DNA of 43,964 nucleotides, taken from the NCBI RefSeq assembly GCF_014297285.1, contig NZ_JACOQI010000023.1, positions 1-43,964 on the forward strand, read 5' to 3'. Shown here piece by piece: positions 16,041 through 24,825 of the stretch. Both the position numbers and the translations under genes were made by a program. Positions within the stretch are counted from its first letter, which is position 1. Each line of letters begins with the position of its first letter. The notes under the pieces are model-generated. The model did no database searches. It saw only the letters and a program-made list of their open reading frames with translations, and was not told where the DNA came from. The DNA comes from Dysosmobacter segnis. GTDB taxonomy: Bacteria > Bacillota > Clostridia > Oscillospirales > Oscillospiraceae.

Positions 16041-17081
16041 TCAGTCATGGCAGTTATCTTTCTTATCGTGCCAGTTTTTCAAGACAGCCTCTACCTGAGC
16101 AATCAGCTGTTCCTTGTCCGGCATATAGAGAACATACCGGGATGCGAAGATATTGTTGGACAGACCGCCCAAGGCATATTCCGCCGCGATGCTGTCTTTT
16201 TCCGTACAGAGGATAATACCGATAGGCGGGTTATCGTCAGGGTCGTTGACTTCTGCCGCATAGTAGTTTAAGTACATATTGAGTTGACCGGCAGCCTCTG
16301 GTGTCAGTTTTTTCGTTTTCAGTTCAATCAGTACATAAGCACGGAGAATTTTATTGTAAAATACCATGTCCACATAGTAGTGGGTATTGTTCAGGGTCAC
16401 GCGCTGCTGGGTTCCGACAAACATGAAGCCCCGTCCAAGTTCCAAAAAAAACTTTTCGATCTGTACGACAAGAGCGTTTTCCAAATCGCTTTCCAATATG
16501 GGCTTGTTCTCCGGCACACCCAAAAACTCGAACACATAGGGATCACGGATGATGTCAGCTGGCTGATTGATTTCAATCCCTTTCTGCGCCAGAGAGAGGA
16601 CCTTTTCTTTATTCGCATCTCCGCTGGAAAGTAGTAGCCGTTCATACAGTGAGCTGTCAATCTGCCGTTTCAGCTCCCGAACTGACCAGCCCGAATTGAT
16701 AGATTCTTTCTCGTAAAAGCTGCGTTTGTTCTCATCCGTAATACTCAAAAGTTCACAGTAATGAGACCAGGACAATTTGCCAGACACTGTCTGGCATTTT
16801 TCATAAGCAAGATAAAATGCCCGCATATTTTGCAAATTAGAACGAGAAAAACCTTTTCCAAATTCCCGTGTCAGCTCTTTGGAAAGTTCCCTTAAGGTTT
16901 GTTTTCCATAATCCGCGCGAATCTGATTTTGCTGTTCATACTCCACGATAATCCGGCCAATGTTCCAGTAGGTTGTCAAAAGCTGCGTATTAACCTGCTG
17001 TGCAACATTTTTTCTGGCGTTTTCCAGCAGCTCTCGGATTTCCAAAACCATGGAGTTGTTTGGCGTTAATTGATTTTCCAT
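16041..17081 (-). CDS. YhcG/DUF1016-type PD-(D/E)XK nuclease family protein
   Basis: 346 residues. The N-terminal domain has the DUF1016 pattern (LLTTYWNIGRIIVEYEQ, LSKELTREFGKGFSRSNLQNMRAFY, WSHYCELLSI). The C-terminal nuclease core is recognisable: YYVDMVFYNKILRAYVLIELKTKKL supplies the D-N-E-x-K type catalytic set. Members occur on mobile elements and near defence genes; the exact role is unresolved. It ends 8 bp inside the next small gene and has a probable promoter at 17139-17166. Confidence 0.88.
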   Translation of the reverse strand: MENQLTPNNSMVLEIRELLENARKNVAQQVNTQLLTTYWNIGRIIVEYEQQNQIRADYGKQTLRELSKELTREFGKGFSRSNLQNMRAFYLAYEKCQTVSGKLSWSHYCELLSITDENKRSFYEKESINSGWSVRELKRQIDSSLYERLLLSSGDANKEKVLSLAQKGIEINQPADIIRDPYVFEFLGVPENKPILESDLENALVVQIEKFFLELGRGFMFVGTQQRVTLNNTHYYVDMVFYNKILRAYVLIELKTKKLTPEAAGQLNMYLNYYAAEVNDPDDNPPIGIILCTEKDSIAAEYALGGLSNNIFASRYVLYMPDKEQLIAQVEAVLKNWHDKKDNCHD

Positions 17082-17138
17082 ACACGCCCTCCTTTATCTA
17101 AAACTATCCGCACTCGGCGGCAGAATATATTCTTAGAT

Positions 17139-17166
17139 AGTATATCCTATTTTTAATGGAAAGCAA
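17139..17166 (-). promoter_or_regulatory. Promoter of the yhcG-like gene
   Basis: Minus strand: TTGCTT (17166-17161), 16 bp, TATACT (17144-17139), 58 bp before ATG 17081. Confidence 0.6.
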
Positions 17167-17186
17167 AATAACATCAGTGGCATATT

Positions 17187-17365
17187 TTATCCATAAACCA
17201 AATCCTGAATGGTAAACTTCAAGTCCTGCACCTTGCCCAGCAGCCAGATGGCAGCCATTGGCAGACCATAGGGACTAATAAGGAATGCCATCACCAGCAG
17301 GATAATGCCGTTTTGCAGGGAACAGGTCAGCAGAACCGCCACACCCAGCAGGACGATCACCATGC
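17187..17365 (-). pseudogene. C-terminal fragment of a CD1845-like conjugative-element membrane protein
   Basis: About 59 codons ending at TAA 17187-17189. The fragment reads VIVLLGVAVLLTC, then IILLVMAFLISPYGLPMAA and WLLGKVQDLKFTIQD, with the FLISPYGLP motif I associate with the CD1845 family of Clostridia conjugative transposons. The N-terminal part is missing; the fragment abuts an IS1182-type transposase fragment at about 17366. It is the only visible trace of conjugation machinery other than the relaxase. Confidence 0.6.
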
Positions 17366-17775
17366 TGATAGCCTGCCTTGGCTACCTCATCCAAAATCCA
17401 CACAAATACCCGATCCACGGTCTCTTCGGTGAACCGATGCCGGAAGTTATAGCTCACCGTGGAAAAATGCGGCGTTTCCTCCTGCAAGGGATAACCGAGA
17501 AACCAGCGATAGCAATTGTTTGCGCTGACTTCTTCCGCTGTCCGCCGCAGTGAGGGAAGGCCGTACAGATGCTGGATCAGCACCATCTTGAACAGCACCA
17601 CAGGGTCGATGCTGGGGCGCCCATTATCCTCACTGTACAGGGGTTCTACCATTTCGTAGAGCCGGTTAAAACCTACCGCCGCATCTATTTTTCTCAGCAG
17701 ATGGTCTCTCGGCACCAGTTGGTCTATGACTACGAACTCTACCAGATCTCGATCCATTTTCCCACGTTCCAGCAT
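17366..17775 (-). pseudogene. N-terminal fragment of an IS1182-family transposase
   Basis: The start MLERGKMDRDLVEFVVIDQL, then VPRDHLLRKID, SEDNGRPSIDPVVLFKMVLIQ and SYNFRHRF, match the N-terminal domain of IS1182-type transposases. Similarity ends at DEVAKAGY, after which the frame runs out of phase through the CD1845-like fragment to a stop at 17275. The catalytic DDE domain is absent, so it is non-functional. Confidence 0.8.
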
Positions 17776-17851
17776 CTTTCATCACCCTTGTCCATTCTAC
17801 CATATCTATCAGAAAAAGCCCAGCTCCAGCCGGACTTTTTCGATATGCTGA

Positions 17852-17886
17852 GCTGCCGGGGAGTTGATCTCCCCGGCAGCTTTTTT
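17852..17886 (+). terminator. Strong intrinsic terminator (plus-strand orientation)
   Basis: GCTGCCGGGGA pairs with TCCCCGGCAGC, followed by six T. No plus-strand gene in the window needs it; it may be left from a gene lost when the IS1182 fragment formed. Confidence 0.75.
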
Positions 17887-17918
17887 GCGGTCAGCAGAAG
17901 GTTGGATTCCCGCAGAAA

Positions 17919-17949
17919 AATGCCCGAAGGAGATGTTCCTTCGGGCATT
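17919..17949 (-). terminator. Terminator of the liv operon
   Basis: AATGCCCGAAGGA pairs with TCCTTCGGGCATT, with TTTTT next on the minus strand, 18 bp after the livF stop. Confidence 0.85.
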
Positions 17950-17967
17950 GCGTGTATTCGGCAGAAA

Positions 17968-18678
17968 TCAGCTGCTTTTTCCCAGATACGCTTCCTTCAC
18001 CCGGCTGTCCGCCAGCAGCTCCGAGCCGGTGCCGGACATGGTGATGGTGCCGGTCTCCAGCACATAGGCGAGGTCCGCGATCTTCAGGGCCATGTTGGCG
18101 TTCTGTTCCACCAGCAGCACCGTGACGCCCTGCCGGTTGATCTCCCGGATGATGGAGAAGATGTCCTGCACCACCAGCGGGGCCAGGCCCAGAGACGGTT
18201 CATCCAGCATCATCAGCTTGGGGCGGGACATGAGGGCACGGCCCACGGCCAGCATCTGCTGCTCGCCGCCGGAGAGGGTGCCCGCCAGCTGCCAGCTCCG
18301 TTCCTCCAGACGGGGAAACAGGCTGTACACCCACTGGATGTCTTTTTCAATCTCCGCCTTGTCCCGGCGCAGATAGGCCCCGATCTTCAGATTTTCCAGC
18401 ACCGTCATATCCGGGAAGACCCGGCGGCCCTCCGGACTCATGGCGATGCCGGTGGAGATGATCTTGTCGATGGACTTGCCCAGCAGCTCCTGCCCGTCCC
18501 ACTGGACGGAGCCGCCGGAGGCCTTTACCAGTCCGGTGATGGTCCGCAGGGTGGTGGATTTGCCTGCGCCGTTGGCACCGATCAGCGTCACGATCCTGCC
18601 GTCCGGTACTTCCAGAGAAATGCCCCGGAGGGCCTGAATGCCGCCGTAGTGGACCTGGAGGTTTTCAATTTTAAGCAT
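17968..18678 (-). CDS. livF: Branched-chain amino-acid ABC transporter ATPase LivF
   Basis: 236 residues, the normal LivF length. Walker A GANGAGKSTTLRTITG, signature LSGGEQQMLAVGRAL, Walker B LMMLDEPSLGLAP with the LivF-typical DEPSLGLAP, and the H-loop region LLVEQN are all present. It powers uptake of leucine, isoleucine and valine together with LivG at the cytoplasmic face of the membrane. The start overlaps livG by 8 bp. Last gene of the operon, followed by a terminator. Confidence 0.95.
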   Translation of the reverse strand: MLKIENLQVHYGGIQALRGISLEVPDGRIVTLIGANGAGKSTTLRTITGLVKASGGSVQWDGQELLGKSIDKIISTGIAMSPEGRRVFPDMTVLENLKIGAYLRRDKAEIEKDIQWVYSLFPRLEERSWQLAGTLSGGEQQMLAVGRALMSRPKLMMLDEPSLGLAPLVVQDIFSIIREINRQGVTVLLVEQNANMALKIADLAYVLETGTITMSGTGSELLADSRVKEAYLGKSS

Positions 18679-19513
18679 CGTCAGCCACCCCCAGATACGC
18701 GTCGATGACGCGCTGATTTTTTTGGATCTCCGCCGGTGTGCCGTGGGCGATCAGCTTGCCGAAATCCAGCACATAGATGCGGTCGGAAATGCCCATGACC
18801 AGATTCATGTGGTGCTCGATGAGGAGAATCGTGATCTTGAATTTTTCCCGGATCTCCCCGATAAAGGCTGTCAGCTCCTCCGTTTCCTGAGGGTTCATGC
18901 CGGCGGCCGGCTCATCCAGAAGCAGCAGCTTCGGCTCCGCCGCCAGTGCCCGGGCGATTTCCAGCCGCCGCTGCTTGCCGTAGGGCAGGCTGGTGGCCAA
19001 CTCGTTTTTCACATCGGACAACCCTACGATCTCCAGCAGCTCCTCCACCTGTGCCCGCTGGGCCGCTTCCTCCTTCCGGTTCAGCCGGAACGCGGCGGAA
19101 AACACGCTGCTGGTGGAGCGGCAATGCTTGGCGATGAGCACATTGTCGAACACCGTCTGGGTCTTCCACAAACGGATGTTCTGGAAGGTCCGGGCCATGC
19201 CCGCCCGGGTGATCTTATCCGGGGTAGGGGAGAGGGTCTCCGTGTAAAGTCCGTCGCACTGGCCCTTGTACTGCTTTTTCATTTTGCCCTGGGGGTGGTT
19301 TTCGATGATCTTTGCCCCATCGAACCACACCGCGCCGTTGGTGGGCTGGTACACGCCGGTGATGACATTGAAGGCGGTGGTTTTTCCCGCGCCGTTGGGG
19401 CCGATGAGGGCCACGATCTCCCCCTCGTTGACCACCAGCTCCAGATCGTCCACAGCCACAACGCCGCCGAACTGCATGGTGATGTGATCCAGTCTCAAAA
19501 GCTGCTCACTCAT
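18671..19513 (-). CDS. livG: Branched-chain amino-acid ABC transporter ATPase LivG
   Basis: 280 residues. Walker A GPNGAGKTTAFNVITGVY, the LivG-specific insertion with GMARTFQNIRLW, an unusual signature region LPYGKQRRLEIARAL (normal for LivG), Walker B LLLLDEPAAGMNP, and LLIEHH. It partners LivF. It overlaps livM by 4 bp and livF by 8 bp, so the genes are translationally coupled. Confidence 0.95.
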   Translation of the reverse strand: MSEQLLRLDHITMQFGGVVAVDDLELVVNEGEIVALIGPNGAGKTTAFNVITGVYQPTNGAVWFDGAKIIENHPQGKMKKQYKGQCDGLYTETLSPTPDKITRAGMARTFQNIRLWKTQTVFDNVLIAKHCRSTSSVFSAAFRLNRKEEAAQRAQVEELLEIVGLSDVKNELATSLPYGKQRRLEIARALAAEPKLLLLDEPAAGMNPQETEELTAFIGEIREKFKITILLIEHHMNLVMGISDRIYVLDFGKLIAHGTPAEIQKNQRVIDAYLGVADDA

Positions 19514-20667
19514 GGCTGTACCGCCTCCTTCGTTGCTTTTTTCTGCCGCTTTTTCAGGAGATCCGGCAACTCTTTATCTCCCATGATGCCCTTCCGGAAG
19601 AACAGCACCACCACCATGATGATGACGGAAAACACCACCATGCGGAAGCCAGTCCGCAGGAACGGCACCTTGAAGCTGCCGATGTAGGTCTCGGTATCCA
19701 GAAACCGCAGCCACCACTCGCTGGCCGCCACGTACAAAAACGCCGCAATGCAGCTTCCGGAAATGGAGCCGATGCCGCCGATGACCACGATCAGCAAGAT
19801 CTCGTAGGTCATGGCCGTGGTGAACACCTTGGCCTGCGCCTGATTGGCGAACATGGCGAACAGGCCGCCGCCCACTCCGGCGAAAAACGAGCTGATGCAG
19901 AAGGCCAGCCGCTTGTGGCGGGCCAGATTGATGCCCATGGCCTCTGCCGCCACCTCATCGTCCCGGATAGCCTTGAAAGCCCGGCCGTAGGTGGAGTTGA
20001 TCAGCAGCACGATCACCGCCACGCACACCCCCGCCAGCAGAAACGGTACGAAGGTGGACAGCCGCAGAATCACCTTGCCGTCGGCATTCTGGATATTGAA
20101 GCTGGAGAAGGTGGGGAAGCTCTTCAAGGCGTTGGCGCCGTTGGTCACAGGGCCGAGGGGGTCCCACTGGAAAATGGCCCGGATGATCTCCGCGAAGCCC
20201 AGAGTGGCAATGGCCAGATAGTCGGATTTCAGACGCAGCACCGGCAGGCCGATGAGCCACGCCACCGCTGCCGCCGCGCAGCCGCCCAGAAACAGGGCCA
20301 GCAGAACGCCCAGCACCAGCCCCACAGCCCCGCCGCCGAACAGCTCCGGCAGGGAGAAATTCACGGCGGAGCCGTTATAGAGATAGTACACCGCTTCCCG
20401 GTCCGCCGTGGGAATGGTGAGAATGGCGTAGGTGTAAGCGCCCAGCAGCATGAAGCCCGCCTGCCCCAGAGAAAACAGGCCGGTGAAGCCGTTGAGCAGG
20501 TTCATGGACACCGCCACCAGCGCATATACCGCGCCCTTTTTCAGAACGGTGAACAGCATCCCCGTGGGCTTCATGGTGTTTTCCAGCAGGATGACCAGCG
20601 CCAACAGTGCCAGCGCGCAGAGCAGGGCGATCACCGTGCCCCGTTTGCTTTTCTTTTCGTTCAGCAC
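19510..20667 (-). CDS. livM: Branched-chain amino-acid ABC transporter permease LivM
   Basis: 385 residues with about 8-10 membrane segments and the LivM signature SLGQAGFMLLGAYTYAIL and, later, RDDEVAAEAMGINLARHKRLAFCISSFFAGVGGGLFA, the cytoplasmic coupling loop. The short charged start MLNEKKSKRGT precedes the first helix. It forms the channel with LivH. It overlaps livG and lies 13 bp after livH. Confidence 0.94.
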   Translation of the reverse strand: MLNEKKSKRGTVIALLCALALLALVILLENTMKPTGMLFTVLKKGAVYALVAVSMNLLNGFTGLFSLGQAGFMLLGAYTYAILTIPTADREAVYYLYNGSAVNFSLPELFGGGAVGLVLGVLLALFLGGCAAAAVAWLIGLPVLRLKSDYLAIATLGFAEIIRAIFQWDPLGPVTNGANALKSFPTFSSFNIQNADGKVILRLSTFVPFLLAGVCVAVIVLLINSTYGRAFKAIRDDEVAAEAMGINLARHKRLAFCISSFFAGVGGGLFAMFANQAQAKVFTTAMTYEILLIVVIGGIGSISGSCIAAFLYVAASEWWLRFLDTETYIGSFKVPFLRTGFRMVVFSVIIMVVVLFFRKGIMGDKELPDLLKKRQKKATKEAVQP

Positions 20668-20680
20668 AGTCGATCCCCCC

Positions 20681-21580
20681 TTACACTTTGTCCGTGACCT
20701 TTTCGCCGAACAGACCCGTGGGCTTCACGCAAAGCACCACGATCAGGATGGCGAAGGTAAAGGCGTCGGAAAAGACGCTCCAATCGGAGCCCTTGATGAC
20801 GCTCTCGCAGATACCGATGAGAAACGCCCCCACCACAGCGCCGGGAATGGAGCCGATACCGCCGAATACCGCCGCTACGAAGGCCCGCAGTCCCGGCAGG
20901 GAGCCGGACAGGGGGACGATGGACTGGTAGTTGGTGAAGTACAGCAGGGAGCCGATGGCCGCCAGCAGAGAGCCGATGATGAAGGTCACGGAGATCACGC
21001 TGTTGATCCGGATGCCCATGAGCTGCGCGGTTTCAAAATCCCGGGACACGGCCCGCATGGCCATGCCGATCCGGGTGTGGTTGATGAGCTGGGTCAGGGC
21101 CGCCACCAGAAGCACCACCAGCACCGGCGTGACCACCGTCACATACTTGGTGGATACCCCCGCAATGGTCAGCTGGTTGGACAGACCGGGCAGGGCGGGG
21201 TACATCTGGGGCAGGCCGCCGGTGACATAGGTCGCCAGATTTTGCAGCAGATAGCTGACGCCGATGGCGGAGATCATCACCGACATCCGGGGGGCTGTCC
21301 GCAGAGGCTTGTAGGCCGCCCGCTCGATGATGAAGCCCAGCAGCACCGCCAGAATGATCATCAGGGGAATGGCCGCGGCCAGCGGCAGGCTGGCGCTGAG
21401 GTAGACCATCATCAGACCGGCTACCATGAATACATCGCCGTGAGCGAAGTTGATCAGCCGCAGGATGCCGTAGACCATGGTGTAGCCGATGGCGATGAGG
21501 GCGTACTGCCCGCCCAGCGATATGCCGGAGAGCAGAATGGAGATGCCGTATTGCACGGGGAACCCTCCCTTTTCTTTCAA
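20681..21580 (-). CDS. livH: Branched-chain amino-acid ABC transporter permease LivH
   Basis: 299 residues, LivH length. The N-terminal QYGISILLSGISLGGQYALIAIGYTMVYG, then the motif INFAHGDVFMVAG, and the coupling stretch RAVSRDFETAQLMGI are classical. It forms the membrane channel with LivM. It is 160 bp downstream of livK; the gap has a strong hairpin at 21698-21723 that may keep livH levels lower than livK. Confidence 0.94.
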   Translation of the reverse strand: MKEKGGFPVQYGISILLSGISLGGQYALIAIGYTMVYGILRLINFAHGDVFMVAGLMMVYLSASLPLAAAIPLMIILAVLLGFIIERAAYKPLRTAPRMSVMISAIGVSYLLQNLATYVTGGLPQMYPALPGLSNQLTIAGVSTKYVTVVTPVLVVLLVAALTQLINHTRIGMAMRAVSRDFETAQLMGIRINSVISVTFIIGSLLAAIGSLLYFTNYQSIVPLSGSLPGLRAFVAAVFGGIGSIPGAVVGAFLIGICESVIKGSDWSVFSDAFTFAILIVVLCVKPTGLFGEKVTDKV

Positions 21581-21697
21581 GTTTTACGCGGAAGGCACAC
21601 GGCGGAGCCGTCTTGAAAAAAGCCGCGGAGCGGCTGCTTTCGGGGCGGTCCCGGCCTTGGGGCACTTTTACGCGAACCGTCTGTAAACGGTAAGACC

Positions 21698-21723
21698 GCC
21701 TGACGGGGGAGTCCCCGCCAGGC
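21698..21723 (-). promoter_or_regulatory. Intercistronic hairpin between livK and livH
   Basis: GCCTG-A-CGGGG pairs with CCCCG-C-CAGGC around a 4-base loop, 18 bp after the livK stop. No T tract follows, so it fits an mRNA 3'-end stabiliser or partial terminator, common after binding-protein genes. Confidence 0.5.
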
Positions 21724-21740
21724 AGGTCGGCAGGATCGGA

Positions 21741-22943
21741 TCAACCGGCTTTCTGCATCGTTTCCAGAGCCCAGGCGTTGTTGGCGGTGTCAGCCACCTT
21801 GATGTAGGCAGTGTCGCGGATAGCGTCGCCGATGTCGTCAAAGGCGATGTCGCCGGTGACGCCGGTGTAGGTTACACCGGGCAGCGCGGCCTTTACAGCG
21901 GCGGGATCGGTGGAGCCGGCGGCCTTCAGAGCCTCCAGCGCCACATAGTAGGCATCATAGCCCATGGCAGTGACGGCTGCGATGGTGTCATTGCCGCCGT
22001 TGTTGGTCATGGCGGTGGCGTCCTCGTTCAGTCAGGCCTTGATGCCCTCGTCGAATTCGGGAGAGCCGCCCTCCTGATAGAACGTAGAAACATACAGCTG
22101 CACATCGGAACCGGCAGCCGCCTCCAGCACCTTGTTGCTGTCCAGCGTATCGGAGCCGAGGATGGGGATCTCCAGCCCCATGGACGCGGCCAGCTTGATA
22201 ATCTGTGTCGCATAGGCAATGGACACCGGGCAGAAAATGACCTCAGCCCCCTGATCCTTTGCCTTGGCAAGATACGTGCTGAAATCGGAGGTGTTGGTGG
22301 GGAAGGAGTCGGTGATGACCTCGCCGTCAAAGGCGTCGGTGAAGTACTTGATCAGGCCCTGATCGTACTCGTTGCCCAACTCGCCCAGGCAATAGGCCTT
22401 CTTGGCGGAGAACTTTTCCTGCGCGAAGTTGGCCAGAACGGTGCCCTGGAAGGGGTCCAGGAAGCAGATGCGGAAATAGTAGTCATTGCCCGCAGTGACG
22501 CCGGGGTTGGTGCAGGTCACGCCGATGGCGGCCAAACCCGCTTCACCGAAGATGGGGCCGCCGGCCATGGCGCAGCTGGAGCCGTAAGTACCCAGCACCA
22601 GAGAAACGTCCTTGCTCACCAGCTCAGAAGCGGCGGTAGGAGCCTTGGCGGAATCGGAGCCGTTATCGGCATAGACCAGCTCTACCTTGTAGGTCTCGCC
22701 GCCGATGTCCACGGTGGGGGTCATATGGTTGGCGTACTGCATACCCAGCATCTCCTGCTTGCCGCCGGCGCCGGAGTCACCGGTAGCAGGCTCAAATACG
22801 CCGATCTTTACGACTTTTTCGCCGGAAGCGGCGTCAGAACTGCTCTGACTGCCGCTGCTGGCATCGCTGGAGCTGTCAGCGCCGCAGGCCGCCAGACTCA
22901 TGGACATAGCCAGCGCCAGCGTGATGGAAACAAACTTCTTCAT
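21741..22943 (-). pseudogene. livK: Branched-chain amino-acid binding lipoprotein LivK with an in-frame TGA
   Basis: 400 codons with a lipoprotein signal (LALAMSMSLAACGAD) and a class I periplasmic-binding fold: VKIGVFEPATGDSGAGGKQ, GTYGSSCAMAGGPIFGEAG, and downstream NGGNDTIAAVTAMGYDAYYVALEAL. The frame is broken by TGA at 22034-22032, between FDEGIKA and LNEDATAMTNNGG. Related proteins have Trp here, so a TGG-to-TGA change is likely. The truncated product (303 residues) lacks the last lobe strands and the hinge return, and should not bind ligand well. The rest of the operon is intact. A read error is possible. Confidence 0.85.
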
Positions 22944-23383
22944 TCAATTCCTCCTCCTTGCGAGATCTGGACTGCTCAAAGCGTCCGCCTCTTGTAGATG
23001 GATGTTTTTTATGCAGATACAATACCGCCCGCAAGAGAAAATCCGCACAAAATTTTTCCTGCGGTTTTCGCAGGCTTTTCACCAAATGACCATGAAGCGT
23101 AATCAAATGTATTTGGTATACGAACAAATTGGCTGATTTCAGAAAATGCAGCTTTTTTCGCTGTCCGTCAGAAACGGACAGTGCCTCTGGTAATTTTGAC
23201 TAAAAAAATTTGAGTTTCTTGGACGAAACGTAAAAGCAAAGGGCGGCCAGCAGTGTTTCTGGCCATGTAAAAGGGGCGGCATCTGCCGCCCCTTGCGTTT
23301 AAGAGCCTTTGCGTGTCTGAAACCCCGCGATATGGAAACGGTAAGTGCCCTTGCATCTGCCGCCTGCGAAGTAGGCCTTCCAA
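22944..23383. other. 440-bp non-coding stretch upstream of livK
   Basis: Holds the livK leader on the minus strand, with Shine-Dalgarno GGAGGAGG before ATG 22943, a hairpin CCTGCG/CGCAGG at 23058-23074, a hairpin CTGTCCGT/ACGGACAG at 23161-23181, and the serpin terminator at 23273-23292. I could not fix a promoter or a riboswitch class; no tRNA-like structure was seen. Confidence 0.5.
23273..23292 (-). terminator. Terminator after the serpin gene
   Basis: GGGGCGGC pairs with GCCGCCCC over a 4-base loop, followed by TTTT on the minus strand. Confidence 0.75.
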
Positions 23384-24742
23384 TCACGGCTGCGGCTGAT
23401 GGACGATGCCCACAAACAGCGGCAGGCCGTCAGTCCCGGTGATGGCGAACACGAAGGGACGGTTCAGAACGAAATCCACTTCCTCCTCCGGCGGGGCGGC
23501 TGTGCCGCACACCATCATAACGGTATAGGCCGCGGCGGTGACGCCTTCCTCGTCAACGGTCACGCGGGCGGCGTGCTTGGCCTGAGAGAGATAGGCCGCC
23601 GTATCATCGGTCATGGGGGAAAAGTCCGAGATCGCCGGATCAAAGACATCCGTGATGCCCAGAGCCTTCAGGCTGTCTGCCAGATCCAGATCCGACGCGA
23701 TGTCGAACTTTGGCAAAGCGAGGTTGACGATGAGGTATTTGCTCTCCGCGCTCTCACCGCCGCTGAGAAGGAAGTCCATAGCCGCTTCATCGGCCAGCAG
23801 CTCCTCCGGCGCAACGCCTTCGTCCGGCAGTAGGAGCCACATGGCGCCGCTGCCCTCCAACCGCTTGGAAACCGCGGAGAAATGGTCGCTCCAGTAATAG
23901 GTGTTCGTCCCGCGCTGACGCATGAAGTCACAGGTCGTATCGCCGCTGTCGGCGTGGAAGGTATCCGGCACGGTGTTGGCTTCGGAGAACTCGCCGCTCC
24001 ACTTGGCCCGGAAATAGATGGTGGACGCCAGCGCGAGGATCGTTTCCTTGTCCATTGTCAGGCCGGAGGCTTGCTCCTTCAAAAGCCCGCCGGTCTGCTG
24101 GTCGATCCAGTCCTGAAGCGCCTTGTCAAAGGCGGCGGCGCCCATTTCGCCCCGGAAGGACGAGGCGTAATCATACTTTGCCAGCGCGTCCATGGTTTCC
24201 TGCTTGAAGCTGATTTTGTCGCTGAGCCACAGGGAGTTGGCCAGAATACTGGTCACCGCGCCGTCATCACAGTAGTTGGCGTTCCAGACAGCGGCGGCCT
24301 CGGCCCGGAGGGCGTCCACATCGCCGCTGCCCAGCAGAGCGAGGATCTGCTCCCGGCTCTCGCCGCCTGTCACCTCTGCCAGCATAGCGAGGGCCATGTA
24401 GAGGTTGATGGGGGAGCAGACCTTGTTCTCTCCACTGCCGCCGGTGAGAAGCTGGGGAATGGCGGCGCGGAGGTAGCCGTCCAGCACGTCCGTATAGCCC
24501 TCCGGCTGATCCGTCTGCTTTCTGCGGTCTGCCTGCCATGCGTCATAAACCTTATTGAAACCGTCACTGTCAAAGTCTCCGTTGGGTTTGCTGAACTTGG
24601 TTTCGTCCGGGTACTGCGCCATCTGGGGATACTGCGGGGCGGCCAGCTGGTACTTGCTGGCGGTTTTTGCCTTGGGCTGCGCGCAGGCGGTCAGGGAAAT
24701 CAGACTGACCGCGGCAAGGAGAAGAGCGAAGATCCGTTTCAT
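23384..24742 (-). CDS. Lipoprotein serpin (serine protease inhibitor)
   Basis: 452 residues from ATG 24742 (GGAGG 8 bp upstream; a longer frame exists but lacks this). The lipoprotein signal is MKRIFALLLAAVSLISLTAC. The serpin fold is clear: SPINLYMALAMLAEVTGGESREQIL, ASTIYFRAKWSGEF, and the C-terminal signature FVLNRPFVFAITGTDGLPLFVGIVHQP. The reactive-centre hinge VDEEGVTAAAYT has the small residues of inhibitory serpins; counting 15 residues from the hinge Gly puts the scissile bond near Gly-Thr-Ala-Ala, suggesting a target with preference for small residues (elastase- or subtilisin-like). It would sit outside the membrane and guard against host or neighbour proteases. It is downstream of the SLH adhesin, separated by a terminator. 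Confidence 0.92.
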   Translation of the reverse strand: MKRIFALLLAAVSLISLTACAQPKAKTASKYQLAAPQYPQMAQYPDETKFSKPNGDFDSDGFNKVYDAWQADRRKQTDQPEGYTDVLDGYLRAAIPQLLTGGSGENKVCSPINLYMALAMLAEVTGGESREQILALLGSGDVDALRAEAAAVWNANYCDDGAVTSILANSLWLSDKISFKQETMDALAKYDYASSFRGEMGAAAFDKALQDWIDQQTGGLLKEQASGLTMDKETILALASTIYFRAKWSGEFSEANTVPDTFHADSGDTTCDFMRQRGTNTYYWSDHFSAVSKRLEGSGAMWLLLPDEGVAPEELLADEAAMDFLLSGGESAESKYLIVNLALPKFDIASDLDLADSLKALGITDVFDPAISDFSPMTDDTAAYLSQAKHAARVTVDEEGVTAAAYTVMMVCGTAAPPEEEVDFVLNRPFVFAITGTDGLPLFVGIVHQPQP

Positions 24743-24768
24743 GAGAAGCACCTCCATCTGAAAAAATG

Positions 24769-24804
24769 AAAACGACCGTCTATATTGATATAGACGGTCG
24801 TTTT
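24769..24804 (-). terminator. Terminator between the adhesin and serpin genes
   Basis: A 17-bp perfect stem with A-rich and T-rich flanks, AAAACGACCGTCTATAT against its complement. It can end transcription in either direction and implies a separate promoter for the serpin or regulated read-through. Confidence 0.85.
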
Positions 24805-24825
24805 TCAAAAAAGTTTCACAAAATG

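Larger units (their letters stand above)
14624..16048 (-). pseudogene. Conserved small gene of unknown function, split by an IS1595 element
   Basis: The 5' part (16048 to 15768) encodes MTEKELIGKVHSAVYHQC..., up to YYKQWGVKKK; the 3' part (14779 to 14624) encodes NGQGHKPVIPLRFSKSG... ending QPVENLA. Removing the IS (14780-15767) and one 8-bp target copy joins them in frame as GVKKK-NGQGHK, a protein of about 140 residues. I do not recognise a function. ATG 16048 overlaps the stop of the upstream yhcG-like gene (16041), so the two formed an operon. If the IS stays, a truncated product of about 106 residues ending inside the IS is possible. Confidence 0.85.

Noticed and set aside
17852..17886. 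Hairpin as an IS1182 terminal repeat
   Set aside because: No matching partner is visible in the window, and it has a perfect terminator form.
22032..22034. TGA read as Trp (genetic code change)
   Set aside because: Many genes in the window stop at TGA and use TGG for Trp; only one site is affected, so a nonsense change is simpler.
22944..23383. Riboswitch in the livK leader
   Set aside because: Two small hairpins are present but match no riboswitch class I know.
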